NCBI GenBank assembly: GCA_047627915.1
Contig: JBLHTZ010000075.1
Coordinates: 1 to 9,256, forward strand
Source of the DNA: NORP294 sp047627915
GTDB taxonomy: Bacteria > Bacteroidota > Bacteroidia > Flavobacteriales_E > Vicingaceae
Length of the DNA stretch: 9,256 nt
Direction of reading: 5' to 3'
Below the pieces are notes generated by a model. It saw nothing but the letters and a program-made list of their open reading frames with translations, did not search any database and was not told the DNA's origin. The translations under genes were made by a program, and so were the position numbers. Shown here one piece after another: positions 1 to 6,482 of the stretch. Every line of letters begins with the position of its first letter. Position 1 is the first letter of the stretch.

Positions 1-2018
1 AAACCCGCGTCTAGCGTATAAACTCCTGACAAACCTGTTCTCAATCCTTGAATGCTCAACGTGTCATCTGCAGCAAATTGATCTGCAGCATTATTTGGTC
101 TGTTGGTATAAAACTCTAAATTATATACAACAGTAGAACTGATGTTCAATGTAGCCAATGAAACTGCAGCTGTATCGCCAGGTAAAATAGTACCTACGTA
201 CATGATAGAATCCAATACTCCATTTACATCCCATACAACATTTACTGAATCAAGTACATTTGATCCAAAGTTCTTCACTCCTACAACAACATTTGCAGGA
301 CCAGCACATAAGTTTCCGAAAGGACTTTGTAATTCAATTACTCCTGCGTTTAATGGTAAAACAGGGTCGATGGTTACATCATCAATTGACATATCGGATG
401 TAAATCCGCCCCCTCTTAGACCCATAAATACAAGTTGTACTGATTTTCCTTGGTAGCCATTCAAAAACGTTGAATAACGTATAAACCCATCCGGTTGATT
501 TGCTTGCTGCTGACCAACGAAAGAAGTTAATAAGTTCCTAACCCCGTTTGTATCCGCATATACCTCAAGCGTACCCATCAAAGCACCAAACATGTGATAA
601 GAAAACCCAACTTCTACTGTTGTCAAATTAGTATCAACAAATATTGGCGGTGAGAATAAAGTATCAGATCCTGCTCCTGTAGAAGTCTCTAAATACAAAT
701 ACATACCACCTACCGTAGTTGGTGTTGTATTGTCATAAAATGGTCCAGTATTACCAGAGTTTTCATTCGCTCCAGTAGCATCCTCTGCTTCCCATCTTGG
801 ACCAGCTCCTGCTTTAGACCAACCTTCTGGTAGAGGGTTGTTCAAAATGCCTGGATTCCAATTTTCAAAATCTTGAACATAAGGAATACCGTAAGAAGTG
901 TTAAACGTTTGTGGTCCTACATATGCAGAAACATCTCCTGCCCCGCAATTCGATCGCACATAAACATCGTACGTAGTTCCTTGAGAAAGACCATTAATTG
1001 TAAAATTAGAAGTTGGGGAAGAACCTGTTGTTCCAGTTCCGATAGCAAAACCAACTGGCCCTACTTCATAATCAATTGTTCCTGCACCGCCAACTGCATT
1101 TACATCAATAGAATTCAATGTGGCATTTAAAGTAATGATACTTGTTGGAGCAGCTGCAGAAATTACAGCAACATTTACCGTATCGTTAAAATTCAATGTA
1201 TCTAACTGTCCATTTGGACTTGAAGTATACACTTGAATGTTAGTTGAACCTGCTGCAAAGGCTACGTTACCCAACACAATTTGTGCTGAAGTTGAACCTG
1301 CTCCTTGAAGTGTATCCAATAAACCAACAAACTTAACAACCGGCTGTGCTATACCATTAACGGACCAATTTACATCTACGGAATCAATTTGATTGATACC
1401 AAAGTTTGCAATGGTTGCTACTACATTATGCGTTCCTGCACAATATACTCTAGGAGAATCAAGCGACAAAACAGCTGCATCATGCAACCCACTTGGTGCT
1501 TCTAATATTTCAATCTCTCTAAAGTTCAGGTTACTTGTCTGACCGTTAGCGGCAGGGTTCGCAAGAAAAGCAGTAATTCGGAAACGATCTGTCGCCAATT
1601 TACCAATACCTACTCTGTTCACACAGTTTGTTGTAGGTAAGTTAGCAAACGTGCTGTGCGTTACCCAAGCAGCACCATCCCAATACTGAACAGTCGCTCC
1701 AGTCAAGAAACGAGTATTTTGTTGTCCATGGTGAATAATCAGGCTATCGAATGAACGAACCGTTGGAAAAACCCACTCAATCCAATCCACACCAGGTGTA
1801 GTTGACGGAGGAGTTGCTGTGGAAATCCACATTTGTTGTGTCCCACATGAACCGAAGTTCAAATCGTTGAGTGTACTACACGCTCCAGTATTACAAACAG
1901 ACGCAGTCGCCGTAGCTAACGGGGCAATGTTTGTTTGTGCGTTTCCTAAATTGGGAGCAATATAAAACAAAGCTCCAACCAGAAATCCAACTAATTTAGA
2001 TAGTCTAAATTTTCTCAT
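1..2018 (-). CDS. Secreted multidomain surface protein (F5/8C, CARDB-like, FN3, MAM-like), 3' end outside window
   Basis: Reading leftward from ATG at 2018, the frame stays open for 672 codons and leaves the window, so the C-terminus is missing. Residues 1-28 form a signal peptide ending near GNAQ, so the product is exported by Sec. Residues about 29-172 look like an F5/8 type C (discoidin, galactose-binding) domain, opening with NIAPLATATAS. Residues about 178-285 are a CARDB-like beta-sandwich, about 288-375 a fibronectin type III domain (GLSQGTTYDVYVRSNCG), and about 376-552 a MAM/jelly-roll-like domain (DFENW, then GGMYLYLET, ending MSIDDVTID). Residues about 556-656 are a second CARDB-like copy sharing the SP..CAG..NVV pattern with the first. 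Such proteins in Bacteroidota are usually T9SS cargo with a C-terminal sorting domain, but that part is not visible here. A role in adhesion or polymer binding is inference. It follows the regulator at 2201-2665 after a 182-nt gap with its own promoter candidate. Confidence 0.9.
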   Translation of the reverse strand, partial: MRKFRLSKLVGFLVGALFYIAPNLGNAQTNIAPLATATASVCNTGACSTLNDLNFGSCGTQQMWISTATPPSTTPGVDWIEWVFPTVRSFDSLIIHHGQQNTRFLTGATVQYWDGAAWVTHSTFANLPTTNCVNRVGIGKLATDRFRITAFLANPAANGQTSNLNFREIEILEAPSGLHDAAVLSLDSPRVYCAGTHNVVATIANFGINQIDSVDVNWSVNGIAQPVVKFVGLLDTLQGAGSTSAQIVLGNVAFAAGSTNIQVYTSSPNGQLDTLNFNDTVNVAVISAAAPTSIITLNATLNSIDVNAVGGAGTIDYEVGPVGFAIGTGTTGSSPTSNFTINGLSQGTTYDVYVRSNCGAGDVSAYVGPQTFNTSYGIPYVQDFENWNPGILNNPLPEGWSKAGAGPRWEAEDATGANENSGNTGPFYDNTTPTTVGGMYLYLETSTGAGSDTLFSPPIFVDTNLTTVEVGFSYHMFGALMGTLEVYADTNGVRNLLTSFVGQQQANQPDGFIRYSTFLNGYQGKSVQLVFMGLRGGGFTSDMSIDDVTIDPVLPLNAGVIELQSPFGNLCAGPANVVVGVKNFGSNVLDSVNVVWDVNGVLDSIMYVGTILPGDTAAVSLATLNISSTVVYNLEFYTNRPNNAADQFAADDTLSIQGLRTGLSGVYTLDAG

Positions 2019-2100
2019 ATTTAAAAATTTTGGTTAAAAATTAACAACCCTTCATGGGTCATTTAAAATGAAACGACTTTTAGTTCGCAATCATAAGAAC

Positions 2101-2108
2101 CAAATATA
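2101..2108 (-). promoter_or_regulatory. Candidate -7 element of the surface-protein gene
   Basis: On the minus strand this reads TATATTTG, an exact match to the Bacteroidota sigma -7 consensus TAnnTTTG. I see no clean TTTG at the expected 19-21 nt upstream, so the call rests on one element. It would give a leader of about 75 nt before ATG 2018. That leader has two small stem-loops: ACCC/GGGT at 2047-2059 and GTTAA/TTAAC at 2033-2045. In AT-rich DNA an eight-base match with two free positions can occur by chance. Confidence 0.45.
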
Positions 2109-2200
2109 ATGAAAAAACCAATGCGTAAATTAGCATTTAAAAAACTGCAATAACTTAATTACCTAATTATTAAGAAATATATTCGCAAGAAAGGATTATT

Positions 2201-2665
2201 TTAGTTATCCCGATTGGCACTTTGCAATGAGAGAATCGATGAATTACCCAGCTCAGTCAAGAAATTGCTGTATTCGATTACATCCCTTTTTTGTATTAGA
2301 TCTTTATCCGATTTACAGTTAGCTATCTCGCTTAAAACTTCGGCTAGCTCCAATAAAACTTCAAAATCCTTACCAATTTTTGTTTTCCAACTTCCAACCT
2401 CAGAATAAAAGTATCTTTTCCTATCGCCCAGAACCGTTTTGAAATTCACGTAACCGAGTGCACTTAGTGTATTCAGCGCCGTACTAGTCGCACTTTTGCT
2501 AATTTTAAGCGCTAACCTAATCTCATCAAAAGAAAGAGCATTTTGATCTACAATCGTTAACAAAGCGTTTATTCGGGTAGCGACAGGAGACAAACCAAAA
2601 CGTTCCATAAGCAACCCGTATCGTTCTACAAGCGTTTCTTGATGTTTAGTAAGTTTTAATACCAT
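2201..2665 (-). CDS. GbsR/MarR-family winged-helix transcriptional regulator
   Basis: A 154-residue cytoplasmic DNA-binding protein starting at ATG 2665. Residues about 8-35 (ERYGLLMERFGLSPVATR) match the typical opening helices of GbsR-type MarR relatives. Residues about 45-72 are the helix-turn-helix (SFDEIRLALKISKSATSTAL), followed by a beta wing at about 73-88 ending GDRKRYF. The C-terminal half (90-150) is helical and probably forms the dimer interface. Length is normal for the family. In characterised members such as Bacillus GbsR the protein represses osmolyte genes, but the ligand and targets here cannot be read from sequence. A palindrome over its own candidate promoter suggests autoregulation. 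Its neighbours on the same strand are a broken DUF1801 gene upstream and a surface-protein gene downstream. Either could be a target, but neither has a copy of the full palindrome. Confidence 0.85.
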   Translation of the reverse strand: MVLKLTKHQETLVERYGLLMERFGLSPVATRINALLTIVDQNALSFDEIRLALKISKSATSTALNTLSALGYVNFKTVLGDRKRYFYSEVGSWKTKIGKDFEVLLELAEVLSEIANCKSDKDLIQKRDVIEYSNFLTELGNSSILSLQSANRDN

Positions 2666-2681
2666 TATAAGTTTTGTATAT

Positions 2682-2694
2682 TCTTCGCCGAAGA
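2682..2694. promoter_or_regulatory. Palindrome, candidate operator of the GbsR/MarR gene
   Basis: TCTTCGCCGAAGA is a perfect inverted repeat with 6-bp arms around one central base. It lies 17-29 bp upstream of the regulator's ATG and overlaps its candidate -7 element. MarR-family dimers bind short palindromes, and one in this position fits repression of its own gene by blocking RNA polymerase. It is more GC-rich than the surrounding spacer. Protein binding is inference. Confidence 0.5.
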
Positions 2695-2720
2695 TAATCT
2701 CTGATTAATTAGCTACCAAA
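2689..2720 (-). promoter_or_regulatory. Candidate promoter of the GbsR/MarR gene
   Basis: On the minus strand TTTG (2717-2720) is followed after exactly 20 nt by TATCTTCG (2689-2696), one base off the TAnnTTTG consensus. This is the spacing seen in Bacteroidota promoters. Transcription would start about 15-20 nt before ATG 2665. The -33 TTTG is also one arm of an ACCAAA/TTTGGT inverted repeat (2715-2720 and 2737-2742). Confidence 0.5.
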
Positions 2721-2748
2721 TTTTTTCCAACTAAACTTTGGTGGAGCG

Positions 2749-2861
2749 CTATCGTAAATCAAATACACTTTTAATTATTTATATTTCAGAAAAATAAGTA
2801 GGTGTTGCATTAAAAATAGACTCAATTCACCCTTGTAATTATACAGGTAGCCTATCGTAAA
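2749..2861. repeat. Pair of direct 10-mers in the regulator's upstream spacer
   Basis: CTATCGTAAA occurs at 2749-2758 and again at 2852-2861, exactly 103 nt apart, in the 242-nt spacer between the regulator and the DUF1801 remnant. An exact 10-mer repeat in a spacer this size is expected only rarely by chance. Beside the second copy is a weak hairpin, AAACAC/GTGTTT (2859-2864 and 2874-2879), with no convincing T-run. Otherwise I see no gene or RNA in this spacer. The role is unknown. Confidence 0.4.
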
Positions 2862-2907
2862 CACAAAACAAACGTGTTTTTACAATTAGCAATGCGTTAA
2901 AAATTTC

Positions 2908-3252
2908 TTAGTATAACTGCAGCGCTGTATCAAACACTTCTTGAATGATTTGAATTGGAATATCCTTCTCGGGATGTATGAATAACAACTTAAACCGTTT
3001 CCGGTCTCCCTGAAACAAAGCAGGGTGTTGGATTCTATTGCCTGCAGCGATTGAGATGTATGGCTGATTGGTCTTTTTGTCTTTCCACAGGTAACAAAAC
3101 ATTTTACCCTTCAACATAAAAAAAGGCAAGCCATATTTAAAATCTGGAGTAATTTAAGGGTGATACGCCAAGATAATATCTCTTAATGCCAAAAAACAAG
3201 AGCGATTTGGCTCTTCCTGCTGGAGGTAGAAGTTGTCAAGTTCTGGAAGCAA
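2908..3252 (-). pseudogene. DUF1801 (YdhG-like) gene interrupted by an in-frame stop
   Basis: Read in one frame from TTG 3252 to the stop at 2908, this encodes about 113 residues that resemble small DUF1801 proteins of Bacteroidota from end to end. The N-terminal part contains ELDNFYLQQEEPNRSCF and LALRDIILAYHP. After one TAA codon (3154-3156, codon 33) it continues as ITPDFKYGLPFFMLKGK, then MFCYLWKDKKTNQPYI and a tail ending ALQLY. Both halves are in the same frame, so the lesion looks like a nonsense substitution, perhaps from GAA, and not a frameshift. There is no ATG or GTG in frame before the domain; TTG 3252 is the only usual start, just past the TAA of the upstream gene. A shorter 73-residue frame from TTG 3129 would lack the first helices. 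The family's function is not firmly known. A sequencing error or downstream reinitiation could also explain it. Confidence 0.75.
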
Positions 3253-3254
3253 TA

Positions 3255-4958
3255 TTAGCTTTTTACTAATTTCAACGTTTTTCGCTCTGTCTCGTTTAAG
3301 AGGAGTTCAATAAAGTAGATTCCGTTTTCTTCTTCAACATCTCCTTCAATAAATTGAACATTTGAATAGCTCCGCTCAACCCTTAACCTTCCTTGTGCAT
3401 CGTAAACCTTCATCTCAACGGTTTTATACTCTTTCTCAAAATCAATTCGTATTCTCTCTTGACTCGGATTGGGGTATACCTTTATACTTCTATTATCTCC
3501 TTGAATTAGTTCAAGCAGACTTACTAAAGGCGTAGGAGTATGTCTCTGAACAAAAATATCATTTTTCCTTATTGCTGTCCTGTTATCTGCTGCACCAGAA
3601 GGATCGAAATCAATCGTTCCTTCGAAACTTCCAACCGTATATAAGTTATCTTGCTGGTCTACAAAAATCCGGTTGGCTGCGCTTGATGTATTTCCAGTAA
3701 ATTGTTGAACCCAAGAAAAAGCACCTAACGTATCTAGCTGATAAACGTAATGGTCGTAATTGCCTTGTGCTACTAAATTGAATGAGACAGAAGTATCTGG
3801 ATCAAAATCTACTGTATCGCTAAAATATCCTGTTACATGTACCTTATAAAGATGATCGATCGCAACACCAACAACTTGGTCGTCTCCCATCCCACCTAAT
3901 TTATTCACCCAACCATAGGTACCTGTCGAACTTAATTGCAGAAGAAACCCATCGGTATTGTTTGCCATCAACTGACTAACACCTGCACCAGGATCAAAGT
4001 CACAACTCCCTTCAAAAGCTCCTACGAGATATATTTTTCCGGAATCATCAATTTCTAAATCAAGAATTGCATCTACCCCTGTTCCGCCAATTTTTTTCAC
4101 CCAAATAAAGGAAAGGTTGCTATCTAATTTTAAGATAAAGGCATCTGCTAATCCCGATGAAGTTAGTGTATCAATACTGTTAGTAGGATTAAAATCTACC
4201 TGAGACTCAAAACTGCCACTTATCAATAAATTCCCTTGATGGTCTATCTCCAAATCGGTGCAAAAATCCATCCCTGCACTTCCAAAATGATATACTGCTT
4301 TAAAATTACCTGTATTGTCTAATTCCAATACAAAGGCGTCTTGCACTGTATTTCCACTAACTTGCTGTATTACCGGTCCTGGGTCAAAATCTACGGTTCC
4401 TTCAAAACCTCCTGCTATAAAAATGTTCGAATCTTGGTCAAGCACTATACTTGAAGAATAATCAGCTCCTGAGCCCCCTATGCCTTTCGCCCAAATAAAA
4501 TTACCCCAATTGTCATATTTTGCTACAAAAACATCTCCTTGGGGATCTGTTGAAATGAGGTTAAAACTATTTGATGTGGGGTTAAAGTCTGCCGTACCGA
4601 TGAACAAACCTGTAATGTAAAAGTTATCATGGACGTCTGTCGCAACGTCTTTTACCTGAATACTCCCACTTCCACCAATGTGTCTTAACCATATTAATTG
4701 TCCGCCGGCACTTTGCTTCGCAATGAAACAATCTCCTCTCCATGGATACATATTATAACTAATTCCTCTCCAAGTAAAAGTGGACGTATCCTTAATAATT
4801 CCAGCAGTAATAATATCTCCTGATTGATCTTCTGCAATTGCCGTTGCTTGGTCTTTTGCGACGGAGCCAAAGTTCAAGATCCATGAATTGGGTTGCGCAC
4901 TCATTTGCAGACAAAACAATACGCCAAAAATGAAAAGTAGTGCGCTTAATTTATTCAT
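3255..4958 (-). CDS. Secreted SBBP-repeat beta-propeller protein with T9SS type A sorting domain
   Basis: A 567-residue exported protein from ATG 4958. Residues 1-22 are a signal peptide (hydrophobic core, then QMSAQ). Residues about 28-475 hold repeats of about 60 residues typical of SBBP propeller blades, each with a pattern like W.k.iGG.G.D, then a D..gN.y..G.F.g..DFdP core. The DFDP/DFNP element recurs six times (about 124, 190, 255, 320, 385 and 450), with a diverged first blade before it. Residues about 490-567 match the T9SS type A sorting domain: IKVYPNPSQERI, then VYDAQGRL, then GIYFIELL and a basic end KTLKLVKS. T9SS would therefore move it across the outer membrane and anchor or release it. 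Binding partners are unknown. It lies 30 nt behind gapA with no terminator between, so cotranscription is possible. Its stop abuts the DUF1801 remnant. Confidence 0.92.
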   Translation of the reverse strand: MNKLSALLFIFGVLFCLQMSAQPNSWILNFGSVAKDQATAIAEDQSGDIITAGIIKDTSTFTWRGISYNMYPWRGDCFIAKQSAGGQLIWLRHIGGSGSIQVKDVATDVHDNFYITGLFIGTADFNPTSNSFNLISTDPQGDVFVAKYDNWGNFIWAKGIGGSGADYSSSIVLDQDSNIFIAGGFEGTVDFDPGPVIQQVSGNTVQDAFVLELDNTGNFKAVYHFGSAGMDFCTDLEIDHQGNLLISGSFESQVDFNPTNSIDTLTSSGLADAFILKLDSNLSFIWVKKIGGTGVDAILDLEIDDSGKIYLVGAFEGSCDFDPGAGVSQLMANNTDGFLLQLSSTGTYGWVNKLGGMGDDQVVGVAIDHLYKVHVTGYFSDTVDFDPDTSVSFNLVAQGNYDHYVYQLDTLGAFSWVQQFTGNTSSAANRIFVDQQDNLYTVGSFEGTIDFDPSGAADNRTAIRKNDIFVQRHTPTPLVSLLELIQGDNRSIKVYPNPSQERIRIDFEKEYKTVEMKVYDAQGRLRVERSYSNVQFIEGDVEEENGIYFIELLLNETERKTLKLVKS

Positions 4959-4988
4959 TCCTTGTAAAAATAGTGCAAAATATTTGAT

Positions 4989-5978
4989 CTAACCCACCTT
5001 TTCCACCAAGTCTCCCAGACGATTGGAATACCCTATTTCATTATCGTACCAACCAACTACTTTTACCATATTGCCAATAACTGAAGTTAACTGCGCATCG
5101 AAAATGCTTGAATGTCGATTCCCTACAATGTCAATGGAAACAATAGGATCTTCTGTGTATGCTAAAATTCCTTTTAACTCTCCTTCTGCTGCAGCTTTAA
5201 AAGCTGCATTTATAACTTCAACAGATTTCGGGTTTTTTACCACACAAGTAAAGTCGGTTAATGAACCGTCGGGCACTGGCACTCTAATTCCTGCACCACC
5301 CAACTTTCCTTCCAAATGAGGGAATATTTTTGTAATCGCTTTAGCTGCTCCTGTTGTTGTAGGAACAATACTGACGGCTGCAGCTCTTGCTCTTCGCAAA
5401 TCTCTATGCGGTGCATCGTGTAATTTCTGATCACCAGTGTATGAGTGAACAGTTGTGATATACCCACTTTCTATTCCGCACAATTCGTCAATTACCTTTA
5501 CTAAAGGTGCAAGCGAATTGGTAGTACAAGAAGCATTGGATAGTATTTTCTCAGAACCATCTAAAATGGCATCATTAATACCCAAGACCACAGTTTTAAT
5601 ATCTGCATCTTTTGCAGGTGCCGAAATAATCACCTTTTTTGCTCCAGCAAGTAAATGTTTTGAAGCCTCTTCTCTCGTTCTAAATAGACCTGTTGATTCT
5701 ATCACTAGGTCTATATTTAATTCCTTCCAAGGTAAATTTTCAGGATTACTTTCTTTTGAAAAAGCGACAGCATTCCCGTTAATGACCAGCTCATTTTCCT
5801 TCGCTTCAACTGTTCCATCAAAACCTCCATGAACAGAATCATATTTGAATAAATGGGCCAATGTTTCCGTATCCGCCAAATCATTTACAGCCACCACTTG
5901 TACATTTTCTCTCTCCAATAACACTCTTGTTGTCATTCTCCCAATTCTTCCAAATCCATTTATGGCCACTCTTATCAT
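4989..5978 (-). CDS. gapA: Type I glyceraldehyde-3-phosphate dehydrogenase
   Basis: This 329-residue cytoplasmic enzyme oxidatively phosphorylates glyceraldehyde 3-phosphate to 1,3-bisphosphoglycerate using NAD+, the central step of glycolysis. The N-terminal Rossmann fold shows INGFGRIGR (6-14). Asp33 in VNDLAD is the residue that favours NAD over NADP in this family. The catalytic cysteine is Cys151 in SNASCTTN, and the activating histidine is His178 in TVHSYT. The substrate loop HRDLRRARAA is at 191-200, and the conserved C-terminal WYDNEIGYSNR is at 310-320. Length and motifs are those of a complete homotetrameric GAPDH. The ATG at 5978 is directly before the first beta strand, so the start is secure. 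A -7 element lies 22-29 nt upstream, and the rpmH terminator isolates the gene from upstream transcription. The secreted propeller gene follows after 30 nt. Confidence 0.98.
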   Translation of the reverse strand: MIRVAINGFGRIGRMTTRVLLERENVQVVAVNDLADTETLAHLFKYDSVHGGFDGTVEAKENELVINGNAVAFSKESNPENLPWKELNIDLVIESTGLFRTREEASKHLLAGAKKVIISAPAKDADIKTVVLGINDAILDGSEKILSNASCTTNSLAPLVKVIDELCGIESGYITTVHSYTGDQKLHDAPHRDLRRARAAAVSIVPTTTGAAKAITKIFPHLEGKLGGAGIRVPVPDGSLTDFTCVVKNPKSVEVINAAFKAAAEGELKGILAYTEDPIVSIDIVGNRHSSIFDAQLTSVIGNMVKVVGWYDNEIGYSNRLGDLVEKVG

Positions 5979-5999
5979 GCGATTTTCTTTTTATGTTCT

Positions 6000-6007
6000 C
6001 AAAGGTA
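6000..6007 (-). promoter_or_regulatory. Candidate -7 element of gapA
   Basis: The minus strand reads TACCTTTG, an exact TAnnTTTG match, placing the transcript start about 15 nt before ATG 5978. No good -33 TTTG lies 19-21 nt upstream. The position just ahead of gapA and downstream of the rpmH terminator supports the call. Confidence 0.55.
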
Positions 6008-6144
6008 AGATTAGAAAGCCATCTCTTGCTCTACTGATTACTTCCATTTTTGCCTTTTTAGTGCTACAACAAACTCAATACTCTTTTGACCTAACAATAA
6101 AGTACACGTTTTAGTTATGAATATTCTCAAAAAAAATTGAACAC

Positions 6145-6174
6145 AAAAAAAGGAGTTGCAGCAGCAACTCCTTT
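6145..6174 (-). terminator. Intrinsic terminator of rpmH
   Basis: A perfect hairpin with 11-bp arms (6149-6159 and 6164-6174; core GGAGTTGC/GCAACTCC) and a 4-nt loop. On the minus strand it is followed by a run of T, seen as A from 6145 on the plus strand. It lies about 26 nt past the rpmH stop and is by far the strongest terminator in the window. It separates rpmH from gapA. Confidence 0.9.
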
Positions 6175-6199
6175 GATTCTATTATATATAATAAATTTC

Positions 6200-6352
6200 T
6201 TACGCTCTTGGTTCAGCAGAAACAGTTAAGCTCTTTCTACCCTTTGCTCTTCTTCTAGCCAAAATTTTTCTACCATTTGCAGACGCCATTCTAGTTCTGA
6301 ATCCGTGCTTGTTTCTTCTTTTTCTTTTCGAAGGTTGGTATGTTCTTTTCAT
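6200..6352 (-). CDS. rpmH: 50S ribosomal protein bL34
   Basis: A 50-residue, very basic protein of the large ribosomal subunit, starting MKRTYQPSKRKRRNKHGF and continuing with RMASANGRKILARRRAKGRK. This is the bL34 signature over its whole length, with a short extra tail SLTVSAEPRA. Start (ATG 6352) and stop (TAA 6200-6202) are unambiguous. It has its own promoter and terminator, so it is a single-gene transcript. It is not next to rnpA or dnaA here, unlike the arrangement in many other phyla. Confidence 0.98.
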   Translation of the reverse strand: MKRTYQPSKRKRRNKHGFRTRMASANGRKILARRRAKGRKSLTVSAEPRA

Positions 6353-6383
6353 CTCTGTTTCTTTTTTCGTTTAAAACGGTTGA

Positions 6384-6414
6384 CAAAAGTAGGAATTTTT
6401 AATCATTCTCCAAA
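6384..6414 (-). promoter_or_regulatory. rpmH promoter, Bacteroidota type
   Basis: On the minus strand TTTG (6411-6414) is followed after exactly 19 nt by TACTTTTG (6384-6391). Both elements and their spacing match the Bacteroidota housekeeping consensus. It lies 32 nt upstream of the rpmH ATG. This is the best promoter in the window, as expected for a ribosomal protein gene. Confidence 0.85.
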
Positions 6415-6460
6415 CATCGTATGGTATTTTTTTTTACTGCTTTTGGATTCTATGAATGGT

Positions 6461-6468
6461 TACTTTTG
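6461..6468 (+). promoter_or_regulatory. Candidate -7 element of the ABC exporter gene; decides its start codon
   Basis: TACTTTTG, continuing into CA, is an exact TAnnTTTG match on the plus strand. Transcription would begin around 6473-6476. The ATG at 6456 would then lie upstream of the transcript, leaving ATG 6483 as the start, with a very short leader. The -33 element is unclear: the TTTG at 6442-6445 is only 15 nt away. Confidence 0.6.
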
Positions 6469-6482
6469 CACAAAAAATTTCC

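Noticed and set aside
142..1130. Plus-strand open frames of 104 and 85 codons inside the surface-protein region
   Set aside because: They are antisense to a continuous 672-codon minus-strand frame with clear domains, and their translations are low-complexity with no family likeness.
2154..2174. CTTAAT/ATTAAG inverted repeat behind the regulator as a terminator
   Set aside because: Only a 6-bp AT-rich stem with a 9-nt loop and no T-run; expected by chance in this AT-rich spacer.
2183..2187. A GCGAA half-site resembling the regulator palindrome, near the surface-protein gene
   Set aside because: Five bases without an inverted partner are too short to call an operator copy.
4959..4988. TATTTTGCA on the minus strand as a promoter for the propeller gene
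   Set aside because: It is one base short of TAnnTTTG and has no -33 partner; readthrough from gapA is simpler.
5023..5832. Open frames on both strands inside gapA
   Set aside because: They overlap a complete, highly conserved GAPDH in other frames and show no domain of their own.
5845..6114. Plus-strand 89-codon frame over the gapA 5' end
   Set aside because: It is half antisense to gapA and half gapA promoter region, with no recognisable protein features.
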